Positions 25,395-33,323 of a stretch of 51,665 nt of DNA are shown here, one piece after another. Location: assembly GCA_937988705.1 (NCBI GenBank), contig CALKIA010000011.1, positions 1-51,665 of the forward strand, given 5' to 3'. Both the position numbers and the translations under genes were made by a program. Position 1 is the stretch's first letter, and each line of letters opens with the position of its first letter. The notes under the pieces are model-generated. The model saw only the letters and a program-made list of their open reading frames with translations. It was not told where the DNA came from and searched no databases. This DNA comes from an uncultured Chloroflexota bacterium (GTDB taxonomy: Bacteria; Chloroflexota; Anaerolineae; Aggregatilineales; Phototrophicaceae).

Positions 25395-26723
25395 ATGTGG
25401 CTTACGACAGCGCAGGCTCAACCAACTCCGGTTCGAACCAATGGCAACGGGACACCGCTGTCGCTGCGGATCACTCGCGCCGCCCAGCACTTTGCCCGCG
25501 CTCAGGCGGTTAATTCCGCCCGCAATGCTGCAGCACTGCGCCCGTTCCACGCTGACGAATTTGGAACACACCCAGGCAGCCCATCCAGCGCGCACATCGC
25601 CGCGGCAAATAAGCTGATCAGCAGCTTACGCGACCAACTGGATGGGGTTGTGGAACGGCTGGAGGCGAGCACCGCTTCCTCCAGCCAGCCACCAACGCGC
25701 GGGCTGGAACCTGTGCTGGCGTATCGTGAACGGGCCGAACGTGGGATCAAGCTGATCGAAAAGATCTGGGCCTTCTACCTGGAACTGTTCGGGCAGCGGC
25801 AGTCACCGTTTGCACCCATGCTGCTCGCGGCTGACCGCATCGCGCTGGATTCGTATCAGGCTGTGTTCGTCGGCTTAGGCACAGCCCGCTCGATCCCATC
25901 GCCCGCACCGTTCTCGTACATGGAGACGGGTTTCACCCCGGCGACCTTCCGGCGTGGCATTCCGCTGTCGCGCATCAGCAAACAGATCAACCCGTTCCCG
26001 GTGGTCAGCCTGCCGCATCATCGCTTGGTCAATCCATGGACACTGGGGGCCGTGCCCCATGAGGTCAGTCACAATCTGCAAAGTGACCTCGGCTTGTGGG
26101 AGGACGTGCCCAAACGGGTGCGGGCGCGGCTGCTGGACAATGGGATCGACGTTGGCAGTGCGTCCATCTGGGCGCGCTGGCACAAAGAAACCTGGGCCGA
26201 CCTGTGCGGACTGCTGCTCGGGGGGCCAGCCGTCGTCACCTCGCTGCTTGATGTGGTCGCGCGCACACCGCTTGCCGCCACCGCTTACAACCCGAGCGGG
26301 GTGCATCCCACGTCGTACCTGCGCGTGCTGATCAATCTGGAACTGCTGAGGCGCATGGGATTTTCTGAAGAGGCAGCCGTGTACGAAGGCTTATGGAAGC
26401 GCCTGTATCCGCATCCACGCGCCGGCGGCATTCCGGCTGCGCTGCTGGCGAGCTTTCCACGAGCGTGCGCGCTCGTCGTCGACACCATGTGCTTCCAGCC
26501 GTACGCGCAGTTGGGCGGCAAATCGCTGGCCGAGGTGGTCTGCTTCCGTCCGGAGTACGCACAGATGACAGAGGAAGCGGCGGCGCGCCTCGCGCACGGC
26601 ACCGATCCAGGCATCATACCGGCGCGCTTTCTGATCGGCGCGGCGCGGATCGCCTTTGAGCGCGGTCTCGCAGCGCCGGATGTCATCGCCCGGCATTTCT
26701 ACCGCGCGCTGACGCAGCGCTAG
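25395..26723 (+). CDS. Putative zinc metallopeptidase (HExxH)
   Basis: The protein has 442 residues. A HExxH motif is present as VPHEVSHNLQSD (near residue 220), and a downstream KETWADLCGLLL gives a Glu and Asp in the position used by gluzincin-type metallopeptidases for the third ligand. The N-terminal 150 residues are mainly helical (AANKLISSLRDQLDGVVERL). No signal peptide is seen, although the first residues are mildly hydrophobic. The start lies 4 bp after the preceding gene, implying coexpression. It may process the other proteins of the operon or be an effector itself. I do not recognise a named peptidase family. Confidence 0.68.
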   Translation: MWLTTAQAQPTPVRTNGNGTPLSLRITRAAQHFARAQAVNSARNAAALRPFHADEFGTHPGSPSSAHIAAANKLISSLRDQLDGVVERLEASTASSSQPPTRGLEPVLAYRERAERGIKLIEKIWAFYLELFGQRQSPFAPMLLAADRIALDSYQAVFVGLGTARSIPSPAPFSYMETGFTPATFRRGIPLSRISKQINPFPVVSLPHHRLVNPWTLGAVPHEVSHNLQSDLGLWEDVPKRVRARLLDNGIDVGSASIWARWHKETWADLCGLLLGGPAVVTSLLDVVARTPLAATAYNPSGVHPTSYLRVLINLELLRRMGFSEEAAVYEGLWKRLYPHPRAGGIPAALLASFPRACALVVDTMCFQPYAQLGGKSLAEVVCFRPEYAQMTEEAAARLAHGTDPGIIPARFLIGAARIAFERGLAAPDVIARHFYRALTQR

Positions 26724-26769
26724 TCGATCCGCACTACCCTGTTCGAGGTTTCAGTTCGGATGGAGGCAA

Positions 26770-28221
26770 ATGACAATGGCAGTGGTAATCAAGGGGCGGG
26801 TTCACCTGATGGGTGAACCCGGCGCAGCGGCGCAAGCGATGCCGCGTCTCCTCGTGCAGGCGTGGGACAGCATTTTCCTTCGCCAGGAGGAGATGCTGGG
26901 AGAAGCCGTCACCGACTCAGTCGGCGGTTTCATCATCGAGATCGATCCGAACACAAGGAGCGGCAAAAGCCTGTCGGCGAAGACCAAAATCTACTACCGC
27001 GTCCGCCATAATGGGCGCGAAATTCCCGTGCGCGATGTGACAGGCAGTTGGGCGGTCGCCGCGGACGATTCCAAGGGGCCCCCGACGGTCTATGAAACGA
27101 CGCTCTCCGTTCTGGCGCGTGATTTGCAGACTCAGGACTCGGACGTGATTCTCAAAGAAGTGGCCGGGAGTCTGCGTGATTTAGTCGCCATTCAGCCGAC
27201 CAAAGGCGGAAATGGCACGGGCAATCAGAGCTACCCGTCTGAGATCGAAACGGCGGTCGCCGATGCAGCCCGCGATCTACTGGGTAAACGCGTTGCCGCC
27301 CGCGATGGCAAGGGGCTGATCACCGCTTTGAGCCGCGTGTTCGAGTTTGAGGTCGTCGACGGGCATCGCTCCGCACGCTGGCGACCGCCGACGTACGCCG
27401 TTGAAACGGAACTAGGCGCGCAGCTCACCGGTGCGCAAGCCAGCCTGTATCAATTCGCGGCCACCGGCATTGCCGAACTGCGCCGCCGCATTGATACGCT
27501 GGTCGCTCAGGGGACGGACGTCGACGATGACCGCGTCAGCGGTGCGCGCCTCAGCTTCCTCGCCGAGGTGGACGATCTGCTCGGCGCGCTCGGCTCCGAG
27601 TCGCTCCGCAGCATTCGCATCGATGGTTCCTTTGAACGGCTGGAATCGTATCTGGAGGAGATCAAGGAGGCGTTCGATTTCGACGACCAGGAAAACCGCC
27701 TGACGGTCGAAGACGAACGTGCCTACACCGATTTCCTGATCGCCGAGCAGTATTTGAACGGGCTGAAGGACGCCTGGGTCCGGTTCAGAGACGATCCGGA
27801 TGTGACATTCGGCACGCTGCTCATGGAACTGGAGCGGTTGTTCGCGGTCGTCACCGAGGGCGTGGGCGAAATCTACACCATGCTGGATACGCTGGACTTT
27901 GACGCCGCCGAGCGGCGCGCCACCGAGCTGACGTTCTCAGACAATCAGATCAGCATTGCCGAGCTGTTCGACTGGGTGCTGATCTTTTCCAGCAAAGCGG
28001 CGCGGGTGCTCAAGGATGGCGGCAGGAAAGCGCTGCCCCGGCTGTGCTCGGAAGCCACCCAGATCTATGAGTTCATGGACGAAGTGGCCACCAGCCCGCC
28101 GACGAACATCCGCGTATTCAATCATTCGCGCGTCATCATCGCCATCGCTGAGCTGGCTGGCTATCTGGAACAGGTCAAGAACAAGCTGTGCTTCGACACC
28201 TCCAGCGCAGCCGGTCTATAA
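26770..28221 (+). CDS. Unknown protein with N-terminal beta domain and long helical region
   Basis: The protein has 483 residues, with GGAGG upstream of the ATG. Residues of about 5-110 look like a transthyretin- or carboxypeptidase-regulatory-like beta domain (VIKGRVHLMGEP, LLVQAWDS, DSVGGFIIEID, TKIYYRVRHNGREI). The rest is mostly helical and acidic, with segments such as GIAELRRRIDTLVAQG and FERLESYLEEIKEAFDFDDQ. No signal peptide, membrane helix or catalytic motif is visible. Its position, 46 bp after the metallopeptidase and 20 bp before the next gene, ties it to the same operon. A structural or chaperone role for exported partners is possible but only inferred. Confidence 0.68.
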   Translation: MTMAVVIKGRVHLMGEPGAAAQAMPRLLVQAWDSIFLRQEEMLGEAVTDSVGGFIIEIDPNTRSGKSLSAKTKIYYRVRHNGREIPVRDVTGSWAVAADDSKGPPTVYETTLSVLARDLQTQDSDVILKEVAGSLRDLVAIQPTKGGNGTGNQSYPSEIETAVADAARDLLGKRVAARDGKGLITALSRVFEFEVVDGHRSARWRPPTYAVETELGAQLTGAQASLYQFAATGIAELRRRIDTLVAQGTDVDDDRVSGARLSFLAEVDDLLGALGSESLRSIRIDGSFERLESYLEEIKEAFDFDDQENRLTVEDERAYTDFLIAEQYLNGLKDAWVRFRDDPDVTFGTLLMELERLFAVVTEGVGEIYTMLDTLDFDAAERRATELTFSDNQISIAELFDWVLIFSSKAARVLKDGGRKALPRLCSEATQIYEFMDEVATSPPTNIRVFNHSRVIIAIAELAGYLEQVKNKLCFDTSSAAGL

Positions 28222-28241
28222 GAGTGTGAAGGAGACTCTCC

Positions 28242-29381
28242 ATGTCCACTACCCAGCAAGTGCAGGATCAAGAGTTACAGCTCGCTGAGTTTGCGCAGCA
28301 GCTTGTCGACCGCCTGGGGCCGCGCCTGATCGCCAACCCATCCTTCGCCGAACAGATCGTGGATCAGATCGACACGATGTTCGAATCGGTGATGGAGCAG
28401 AGCGCCCAGATGCCGCGTCCAGCGGACGGGGGGCTCGCCAGCCTCATTGGCCTTGGCGATGAGTCGGCGCGCGGCATCGCGGAGACGCACCTGCCCTATC
28501 AGGTGCGCCCCTATGACGAACAGATCAGCGCCGAGCGCATTCTGGCGACGGGCGACCTGTACTACATTTACCAACACGAGATGATCGGCGTATTCTCAGC
28601 CGTCCTCAAGCTGCAAGAGCTGTTCAAAGCGGGGACGGTGCGCCTGTCCGATGGACGCGGCGCGTACCATCTGTACCAGTATGATCGGCGTGAGGTGCTG
28701 CGCCATACCGCCCGGGATCGCTTCCAGGCGTACCGCCGAGTCTTTGGCTACACGCCCGTGCCGCCGCCGAACGGCGCGCAGCCGAATCGCAAGTTTCACG
28801 GTCTGTTCAGCCAGTTCATGAATGAGGTGTCGCAATTCTGGCGCGACAAGCGAGTCGCCGAGGTGGTGCGCACCAACGCCAATGATCCCAGCTTCGCCAA
28901 TATCTCGCGGGTGCGCCGCGCCGGGCTGGCGCTGCGCAACAACCTCAAGAACGCTTCGTATGGTCACGTCAACGTACTGCGCGTCGAACTGCTGCAGCTG
29001 CTTGAAGAAGCCTTCGAAATTCTGGGAGCGGAAGACATCCGCGACCTGTTCGGGGCAGACAATGCCTGGGATGTCATCGAAGAAGTGCAGCGGCGCTATC
29101 TTGGGCGTGCCTATCTACCGACGTCAGAACGCAGTCGCATGGCGATCAGCGGGCGCAACGTCATTCGCTGGTTGGGACACAATTACATCCTCAACAACCG
29201 CCGGGCCGAATTCGAAGGCTTACTGGCACTGATCGCCGACGACGCCGACGAATGGCTGACCAGCGTCGAATCGCTGCAAACCGATCAGCCGCGCGTTGTG
29301 TCCGCGCCGCGGCCTAACCGCCGCACCAACGGGCGCCAACGCGCGATCACGCCGCAAGCGTCCGGTGAGTGGATCGGCTGA
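28242..29381 (+). CDS. Unknown mostly helical cytosolic-type protein
   Basis: The protein has 379 residues, with a strong GGAGA site before the ATG. The sequence is predominantly helical and charged, with blocks such as LAEFAQQLVDRLGPRL, YYIYQHEMIGVFSAVLKLQ and VLRVELLQLLEEAFEILGAED, and a basic, proline-containing C-terminal tail (RPNRRTNGRQRAITP). No signal peptide, membrane segment or known active-site motif is seen. Tight spacing (20 bp) to the upstream gene supports operon membership. I do not recognise the family. Confidence 0.68.
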   Translation: MSTTQQVQDQELQLAEFAQQLVDRLGPRLIANPSFAEQIVDQIDTMFESVMEQSAQMPRPADGGLASLIGLGDESARGIAETHLPYQVRPYDEQISAERILATGDLYYIYQHEMIGVFSAVLKLQELFKAGTVRLSDGRGAYHLYQYDRREVLRHTARDRFQAYRRVFGYTPVPPPNGAQPNRKFHGLFSQFMNEVSQFWRDKRVAEVVRTNANDPSFANISRVRRAGLALRNNLKNASYGHVNVLRVELLQLLEEAFEILGAEDIRDLFGADNAWDVIEEVQRRYLGRAYLPTSERSRMAISGRNVIRWLGHNYILNNRRAEFEGLLALIADDADEWLTSVESLQTDQPRVVSAPRPNRRTNGRQRAITPQASGEWIG

Positions 29382-29390
29382 TGTCCTCGC

Positions 29391-29420
29391 GTGGCTCTCT
29401 CGCCAACCCGGGAGAGCCAC
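29391..29420 (+). promoter_or_regulatory. Intergenic hairpin before the repeat/nuclease-like gene
   Basis: A 9-bp perfect stem (29391-29399 with 29412-29420) has a 12-nt loop, 10 bp after one stop and 41 bp before the next start. There is no T-run, so it is not a normal terminator. It could be an attenuator, an mRNA processing site or a stability element that lowers expression of the following gene. Confidence 0.5.
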
Positions 29421-29460
29421 TGCACTCGTTCGCCATCAGCGATGATGAAAGGACATTCCT

Positions 29461-30753
29461 GTGAACGACTACGAACACGAGTCGCTGCTCGCCGAAATGC
29501 TGTCCAGCGGACAGCGACGGCGGCAGCTCATTCGCAACCTGAATACGATGCTCCCGACTGGACGGAACCGCTGGTTTCAATCCCAGACGAATGCGCGCCG
29601 CGCCGCCCAGACGACGGCTCGCCGCCTGACGCAAAGGACCGGCCGTCCATTCGCGGTTCGACATCATGTCTACCAGCCGCTCAGTCTGCGCCACTATCAT
29701 CTGGCGACGCCGGACGGCCGCCCGGTTCGGCTGCGCTTCTTTTATGGGGTGATCGAAACGCTCCGTGAAGCTGAAATGGACAGCGAACTGGGCGGACTGG
29801 TCAGTGCGCTAGCTGGCGGTGCGAAGGTGGCTTCAGCCATCGGCAAAGGCGCACGCGTCTTGGGAACGGTTGGCAAGGGCGCGCGCGTGCTGGGCACGGT
29901 CGGGCGCGGTGTCAAAGCCGCTTCCACCGTCGCCCGTGGGGCACGAGCGGCGGCGCAAGTTGGCCGTGGTGTACGCGCCGCCTCGACGGTCGCGCGTGGA
30001 GCCCAAACCGCAGCCCGAGTTGGACGCGGGGTCAAAGTCGCTTCCCGAGTCGGGCGCGGCGTCGGGACTGTGGGGAAAGTTGGGCGCAGCTTGAGCGGCG
30101 TGCGCCGGACGGCTTCGACTGCGCGCGCGGTCGGCAAGGTGGGCAAACCGATCAAGATTGTGCGCGGCTCCGGCGGATTACCGGTCATCCGCAGCGCCGG
30201 GACAGGCGTGAAAATCTTGAAAAGTCCACGCTTCGCGCCCTCGCGCTATGGCGGAAGCCAGATCACTCCTGCCGAAGTGCCGCGCAGTCGCCCAAAGGGT
30301 TACCGCCGTCCGGCGAAAGCCGCGCGGCCGCTGACCACCGGGCAAAAGCAGCGCGTCGCCGACTCCACCTGGAAGGACTTCCTGCGCAAACGCCCAACTT
30401 ATGTCAAGCGGTTACGCGCCCGCAAAGGCGAAGACATTCATCACGCCATCGAACGACAGGTGCTGACCCGCTATCCGGGCGTATTCAACCAGCGCGAGAT
30501 CAATGATTTTGGCAACATGCGCGGCATCCCCACCGAAAACGCGGGTCTGAAGCAGTTACATAATCGTTCGATCCGCGACCAGTGGGATTATCACTATCGC
30601 AAGCTGGACGCCACCATCGTCGAGAACGGACTCGAACCGGGAACGCCCGCATACAACCAGTTTGTCCGCGACTACCTGTCAGCCGCGCGGGATGAGATCG
30701 ACTACACCATCGGGCAGTTTTTCACCGAGCAGCGCCGAGCGGGCGACGATTGA
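29461..30753 (+). CDS. Decapeptide-repeat protein with nuclease-like C-terminus, candidate toxin/effector
   Basis: The protein has 430 residues and a GTG start with AAAGGA upstream. Residues 1-105 form a basic domain. Residues 121-210 consist of nine tandem repeats of exactly ten residues, near [AV][KR][VA][AL][SG]x[VI][GA][RK]G. Glycine and arginine recur at fixed positions, suggesting an amphipathic or glycine-zipper segment. Residues of about 290-420 look like a small globular domain with EDIHHAIERQVLTRYPGVF, GNMRGIP and LHNRSIRDQWDYHYRKL. This pattern resembles the histidine-rich nuclease-type C-terminal domains of polymorphic toxins. The whole protein is very basic and has no Sec signal. 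No obvious immunity gene follows. The nuclease call rests on pattern memory only. Confidence 0.65.
   Translation: MNDYEHESLLAEMLSSGQRRRQLIRNLNTMLPTGRNRWFQSQTNARRAAQTTARRLTQRTGRPFAVRHHVYQPLSLRHYHLATPDGRPVRLRFFYGVIETLREAEMDSELGGLVSALAGGAKVASAIGKGARVLGTVGKGARVLGTVGRGVKAASTVARGARAAAQVGRGVRAASTVARGAQTAARVGRGVKVASRVGRGVGTVGKVGRSLSGVRRTASTARAVGKVGKPIKIVRGSGGLPVIRSAGTGVKILKSPRFAPSRYGGSQITPAEVPRSRPKGYRRPAKAARPLTTGQKQRVADSTWKDFLRKRPTYVKRLRARKGEDIHHAIERQVLTRYPGVFNQREINDFGNMRGIPTENAGLKQLHNRSIRDQWDYHYRKLDATIVENGLEPGTPAYNQFVRDYLSAARDEIDYTIGQFFTEQRRAGDD
29821..30090 (+). repeat. Nine imperfect 30-bp tandem repeats in the coding sequence
   Basis: The DNA encodes nine ten-residue units in strict register with no insertion or deletion. 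Examples are ARVLGTVGKG, ARVLGTVGRG, VRAASTVARG and VKVASRVGRG. Two adjacent units are identical except for K/R, and the VKAASTVARG/VRAASTVARG units recur two units apart. That pattern points to expansion of 30-bp or 60-bp blocks. Confidence 0.9.
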
Positions 30754-30801
30754 AGCGAGACGCCGCGCCCATCCGGGCGCGAAGCTTACCGGAGGTGAGC
30801 T

Positions 30802-32388
30802 GTGGACTTCGAGAATGCGTATGAAAATGCGGTGCTGGAAGCGGAAGGCATGGGCGATGTCGGCTGGATTCAGCGTTCGATCAACCAGATCATGGGTGCG
30901 GGGCTGGCAGTTGATGGCAAACTGGGACCGCAGACGCGGGCGGCGATCAAGAATTTTCAGCGCAGCCGCGGGCTCACCACCGACGGAATTGTCGGGCCAG
31001 CCACAGAGGCCGCACTCAGAGCGGCGCTGCAAAGTGGCGGTTCAGCGGGTAAGCAGACGACGCTCGACGGCTTTGCCTTTGACAGCGCCAAACTCAGCGC
31101 GGGACATCAGGCGCTGCTCAACGCACTGGCGCGCGCAATCATCGCCAGCTTCGCGACGCCTACCCCGGTGAAGTCGGTCTACATCGTCGGGCACACCGAT
31201 CCGGTGGGGTCGGCAGCCTACAACGATCAGCTGGCCCGCCGTCGCGCCGACGCGGTCGCGGCCCAGCTTCGCACCAGCCTCCGGCAATTGCGCCCCGGCG
31301 GCGACAATCTGGTGAGCATCGTCGTGGAATCGCGCGGCGAAAAAGAGCAGATAGCGGGCGGTGCGGCGCGGAATCGGCGCGTTGTCATCACGCTGCGGTC
31401 GGGAGGCCGTCCCAAAAGTTGTGTGATTCGCCCGGTATCCACCGCTCAGGTCATTGCGCGCCTCGGCGTGCCGCGCTCACGTTCGCTGATGTTCACCCGA
31501 CCGGGCACAGGCTTGGCCGAAAATCCGCCGCCGATTACTCGCCCCTGCTGTATGCTCGCCCCGCAGCAGAGTCCGCGCGGCTCCAGCAATTCCAACTTGC
31601 TCAAACCCGGTGGACTCGGCAAGCACAATGGCAATGACGAGCAGGTGGGGCTGATCTACACGGGCAAAGCAGGCTTTCTCGACTTAGGGCATATTCGTGA
31701 CATGGTCGACATCACCAAGTCGATTCACGACCAGCTTACCCAAGGTCCCACGCCCAACAAGGTCGCTGCCGTCTTCACCTTTGGCGGAGCGAGGGTACTG
31801 ATGGGCGAAGCGGTCATGCACAAGTGCCCGGTCGATGACATTCTGATAGCGCGAGCGATCGCCTACGATGTCGGGCTGGGACACGAAATCTTCTCCTATG
31901 GTCTCTCGACCCCCGGTGGCCACAATTCCTCGTTCTCGCCCGAAGATCTGTGCTCCAACTTGCTGGGGACGCTGATCGGGGAACGCGCGCTGAAAGCGGG
32001 CGGCAGCTTCAACGACGCGGTGACGCGGGAGCTCGACAAACTGCTGCGCGACCTCGACGCGCAGAGCATCGCGGAATCGCGCCGCGCCTTCGACCTGATC
32101 AACGGACGCTGGGTGAAGTGGTCGGACACATCCGGGACAGTCTCGCTGCTGAGCAAAGACTATCTACGCCGCCGCAACTTCTCGCATGTGCCGTGGAAGG
32201 CCGGGCATGCCAGCGACCAAGCGACGCCTGCCTTTGTCACCGCATTTTTCCCGCCTCTCCGCAACATTTATACTTACACGCACAAGGAAGGTGGTGCAGA
32301 CATCAAGGCGGGCGACTTTGGCAATCGGATCGACACCATCAAAGCGGATGCCAAGAAACGCTACGGCGCAAACTTTGACTCGCCGTAG
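30802..32388 (+). CDS. Peptidoglycan-binding, OmpA-like and DUF4056-like protein
   Basis: The protein has 528 residues and a GTG start with GGAGGTGA upstream. An acidic leader (MDFENAYENAVLEAEG) resembles that of the 24341 product. Residues of about 18-75 are a peptidoglycan-binding domain type 1 (GLAVDGKLGPQTRAAIKNFQ, TDGIVGPATEAAL). Residues of about 85-200 are OmpA-like (YIVGHTDPVGSAAYNDQLA, RRRADAV). The C-terminal 250 residues (VGLIYTGKAGFLDLGHIRDM, GHEIFSYG, SFSPEDLCSNLLGTLIGE) fit what I remember of DUF4056. There is no signal peptide or lipobox although two domains bind cell wall, so export by a non-Sec route is plausible. Its place beside a toxin-like gene suggests a role in envelope attachment or penetration. 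Confidence 0.78.
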   Translation: MDFENAYENAVLEAEGMGDVGWIQRSINQIMGAGLAVDGKLGPQTRAAIKNFQRSRGLTTDGIVGPATEAALRAALQSGGSAGKQTTLDGFAFDSAKLSAGHQALLNALARAIIASFATPTPVKSVYIVGHTDPVGSAAYNDQLARRRADAVAAQLRTSLRQLRPGGDNLVSIVVESRGEKEQIAGGAARNRRVVITLRSGGRPKSCVIRPVSTAQVIARLGVPRSRSLMFTRPGTGLAENPPPITRPCCMLAPQQSPRGSSNSNLLKPGGLGKHNGNDEQVGLIYTGKAGFLDLGHIRDMVDITKSIHDQLTQGPTPNKVAAVFTFGGARVLMGEAVMHKCPVDDILIARAIAYDVGLGHEIFSYGLSTPGGHNSSFSPEDLCSNLLGTLIGERALKAGGSFNDAVTRELDKLLRDLDAQSIAESRRAFDLINGRWVKWSDTSGTVSLLSKDYLRRRNFSHVPWKAGHASDQATPAFVTAFFPPLRNIYTYTHKEGGADIKAGDFGNRIDTIKADAKKRYGANFDSP

Positions 32389-32411
32389 CCCGATAGATGG
32401 AGATGCAGCAC

Positions 32412-33239
32412 ATGATCATTGACTGCCACTGCCACGCCGGGCGCGGAGACCTACTGACCGATCCCTGGAATACAGATGCGCCGCTAAAGGTGCATCTCGA
32501 ACGCGCTCGCGCGGCGGGCATCGCCAAAACCGTGGTCTTCGCCCCGTTCCACAGCGACTACGCTGTCGCCAATGCGGAAGTCGCGCGCATCGTTGCGCGT
32601 TACCCCCATCAATTGCTGGGATTCGCCTTCGTTCATGCCCGCCGCGACACAGGGCGGATATTCCAGATGGTCGAGCAGGCGGTCACGCGCTGGAGCTTCC
32701 GCGGCATCAAAGTTCACGGCGCAGATGGGCTGCCGGGACGTGAAATCTGCGCCGTGGCCGCCCATTTCGGCATTCCCGTGCTAGTCGATGTCGTCGGGAA
32801 GGCGTACGCCATCGAGATGTTCGCTTCGCGCTTCCCCTCCGTCGATTTCATCATCCCGCATCTGGGCAGCTTCGCGGACGACTGGAAGGCGCAGCAAACC
32901 GTGTGCGATCAACTAGTGCGCTATCCGAACGTGTATGCGGATACCTCTGGCGTGCGCCGCTTTGACTACATCGTGCAAGCGGTGGAACGGGCGGGCGCAC
33001 GCAAATTGTTGTTTGGCAGCGATGGTCCGTGGCTGCATCCCGGAGTGGAACTGCACAAGATCCGCGTGCTCGGTCTGTCACCCGCCGACGAAGCGCTGAT
33101 CCTCGGCGGCAATATTCGTCGGCTGTTAACGAAAGTACGCAAGCCAAGCCTAACGCGCTTGGCATCGGAAAGACTGCCGCCACAGCACGAACTACCGATC
33201 GTCGTGGAAGCGAGTCCACAGCGCGAGTTGGAACTCTAG
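32412..33239 (+). CDS. Metal-dependent amidohydrolase family protein
   Basis: The protein has 275 residues from the ATG at 32412, which has GGAG nine bases upstream; an in-frame ATG at 32397 lacks such a site. The N-terminal MIIDCHCH gives the HxH metal motif of the amidohydrolase superfamily. GIKVHG, IPHLGS and LLFGSDGPW supply the further His and Asp ligands in the expected order. The fold is a TIM barrel of the amidohydrolase-2 (PF04909-like) type, whose members hydrolyse or decarboxylate small molecules. Only 23 bp separate it from the upstream gene, so it is probably the last gene of the operon. Its link to the other products is unclear, and it may be a metabolic passenger. Confidence 0.82.
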   Translation: MIIDCHCHAGRGDLLTDPWNTDAPLKVHLERARAAGIAKTVVFAPFHSDYAVANAEVARIVARYPHQLLGFAFVHARRDTGRIFQMVEQAVTRWSFRGIKVHGADGLPGREICAVAAHFGIPVLVDVVGKAYAIEMFASRFPSVDFIIPHLGSFADDWKAQQTVCDQLVRYPNVYADTSGVRRFDYIVQAVERAGARKLLFGSDGPWLHPGVELHKIRVLGLSPADEALILGGNIRRLLTKVRKPSLTRLASERLPPQHELPIVVEASPQRELEL

Positions 33240-33323
33240 GGGTAGTTCCAGATCAAGCTTGGATAATTCACTACTCCCTTGACTCGTCCACAAAACACCT
33301 CTAGACTGCCGCACTTTCGCCAC

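Noticed and set aside
24341..33239. Extracellular contractile injection system
   Set aside because: No tail tube, sheath, baseplate, AAA+ or DUF4157 gene is present in the window. Only a cargo-type relation remains possible.
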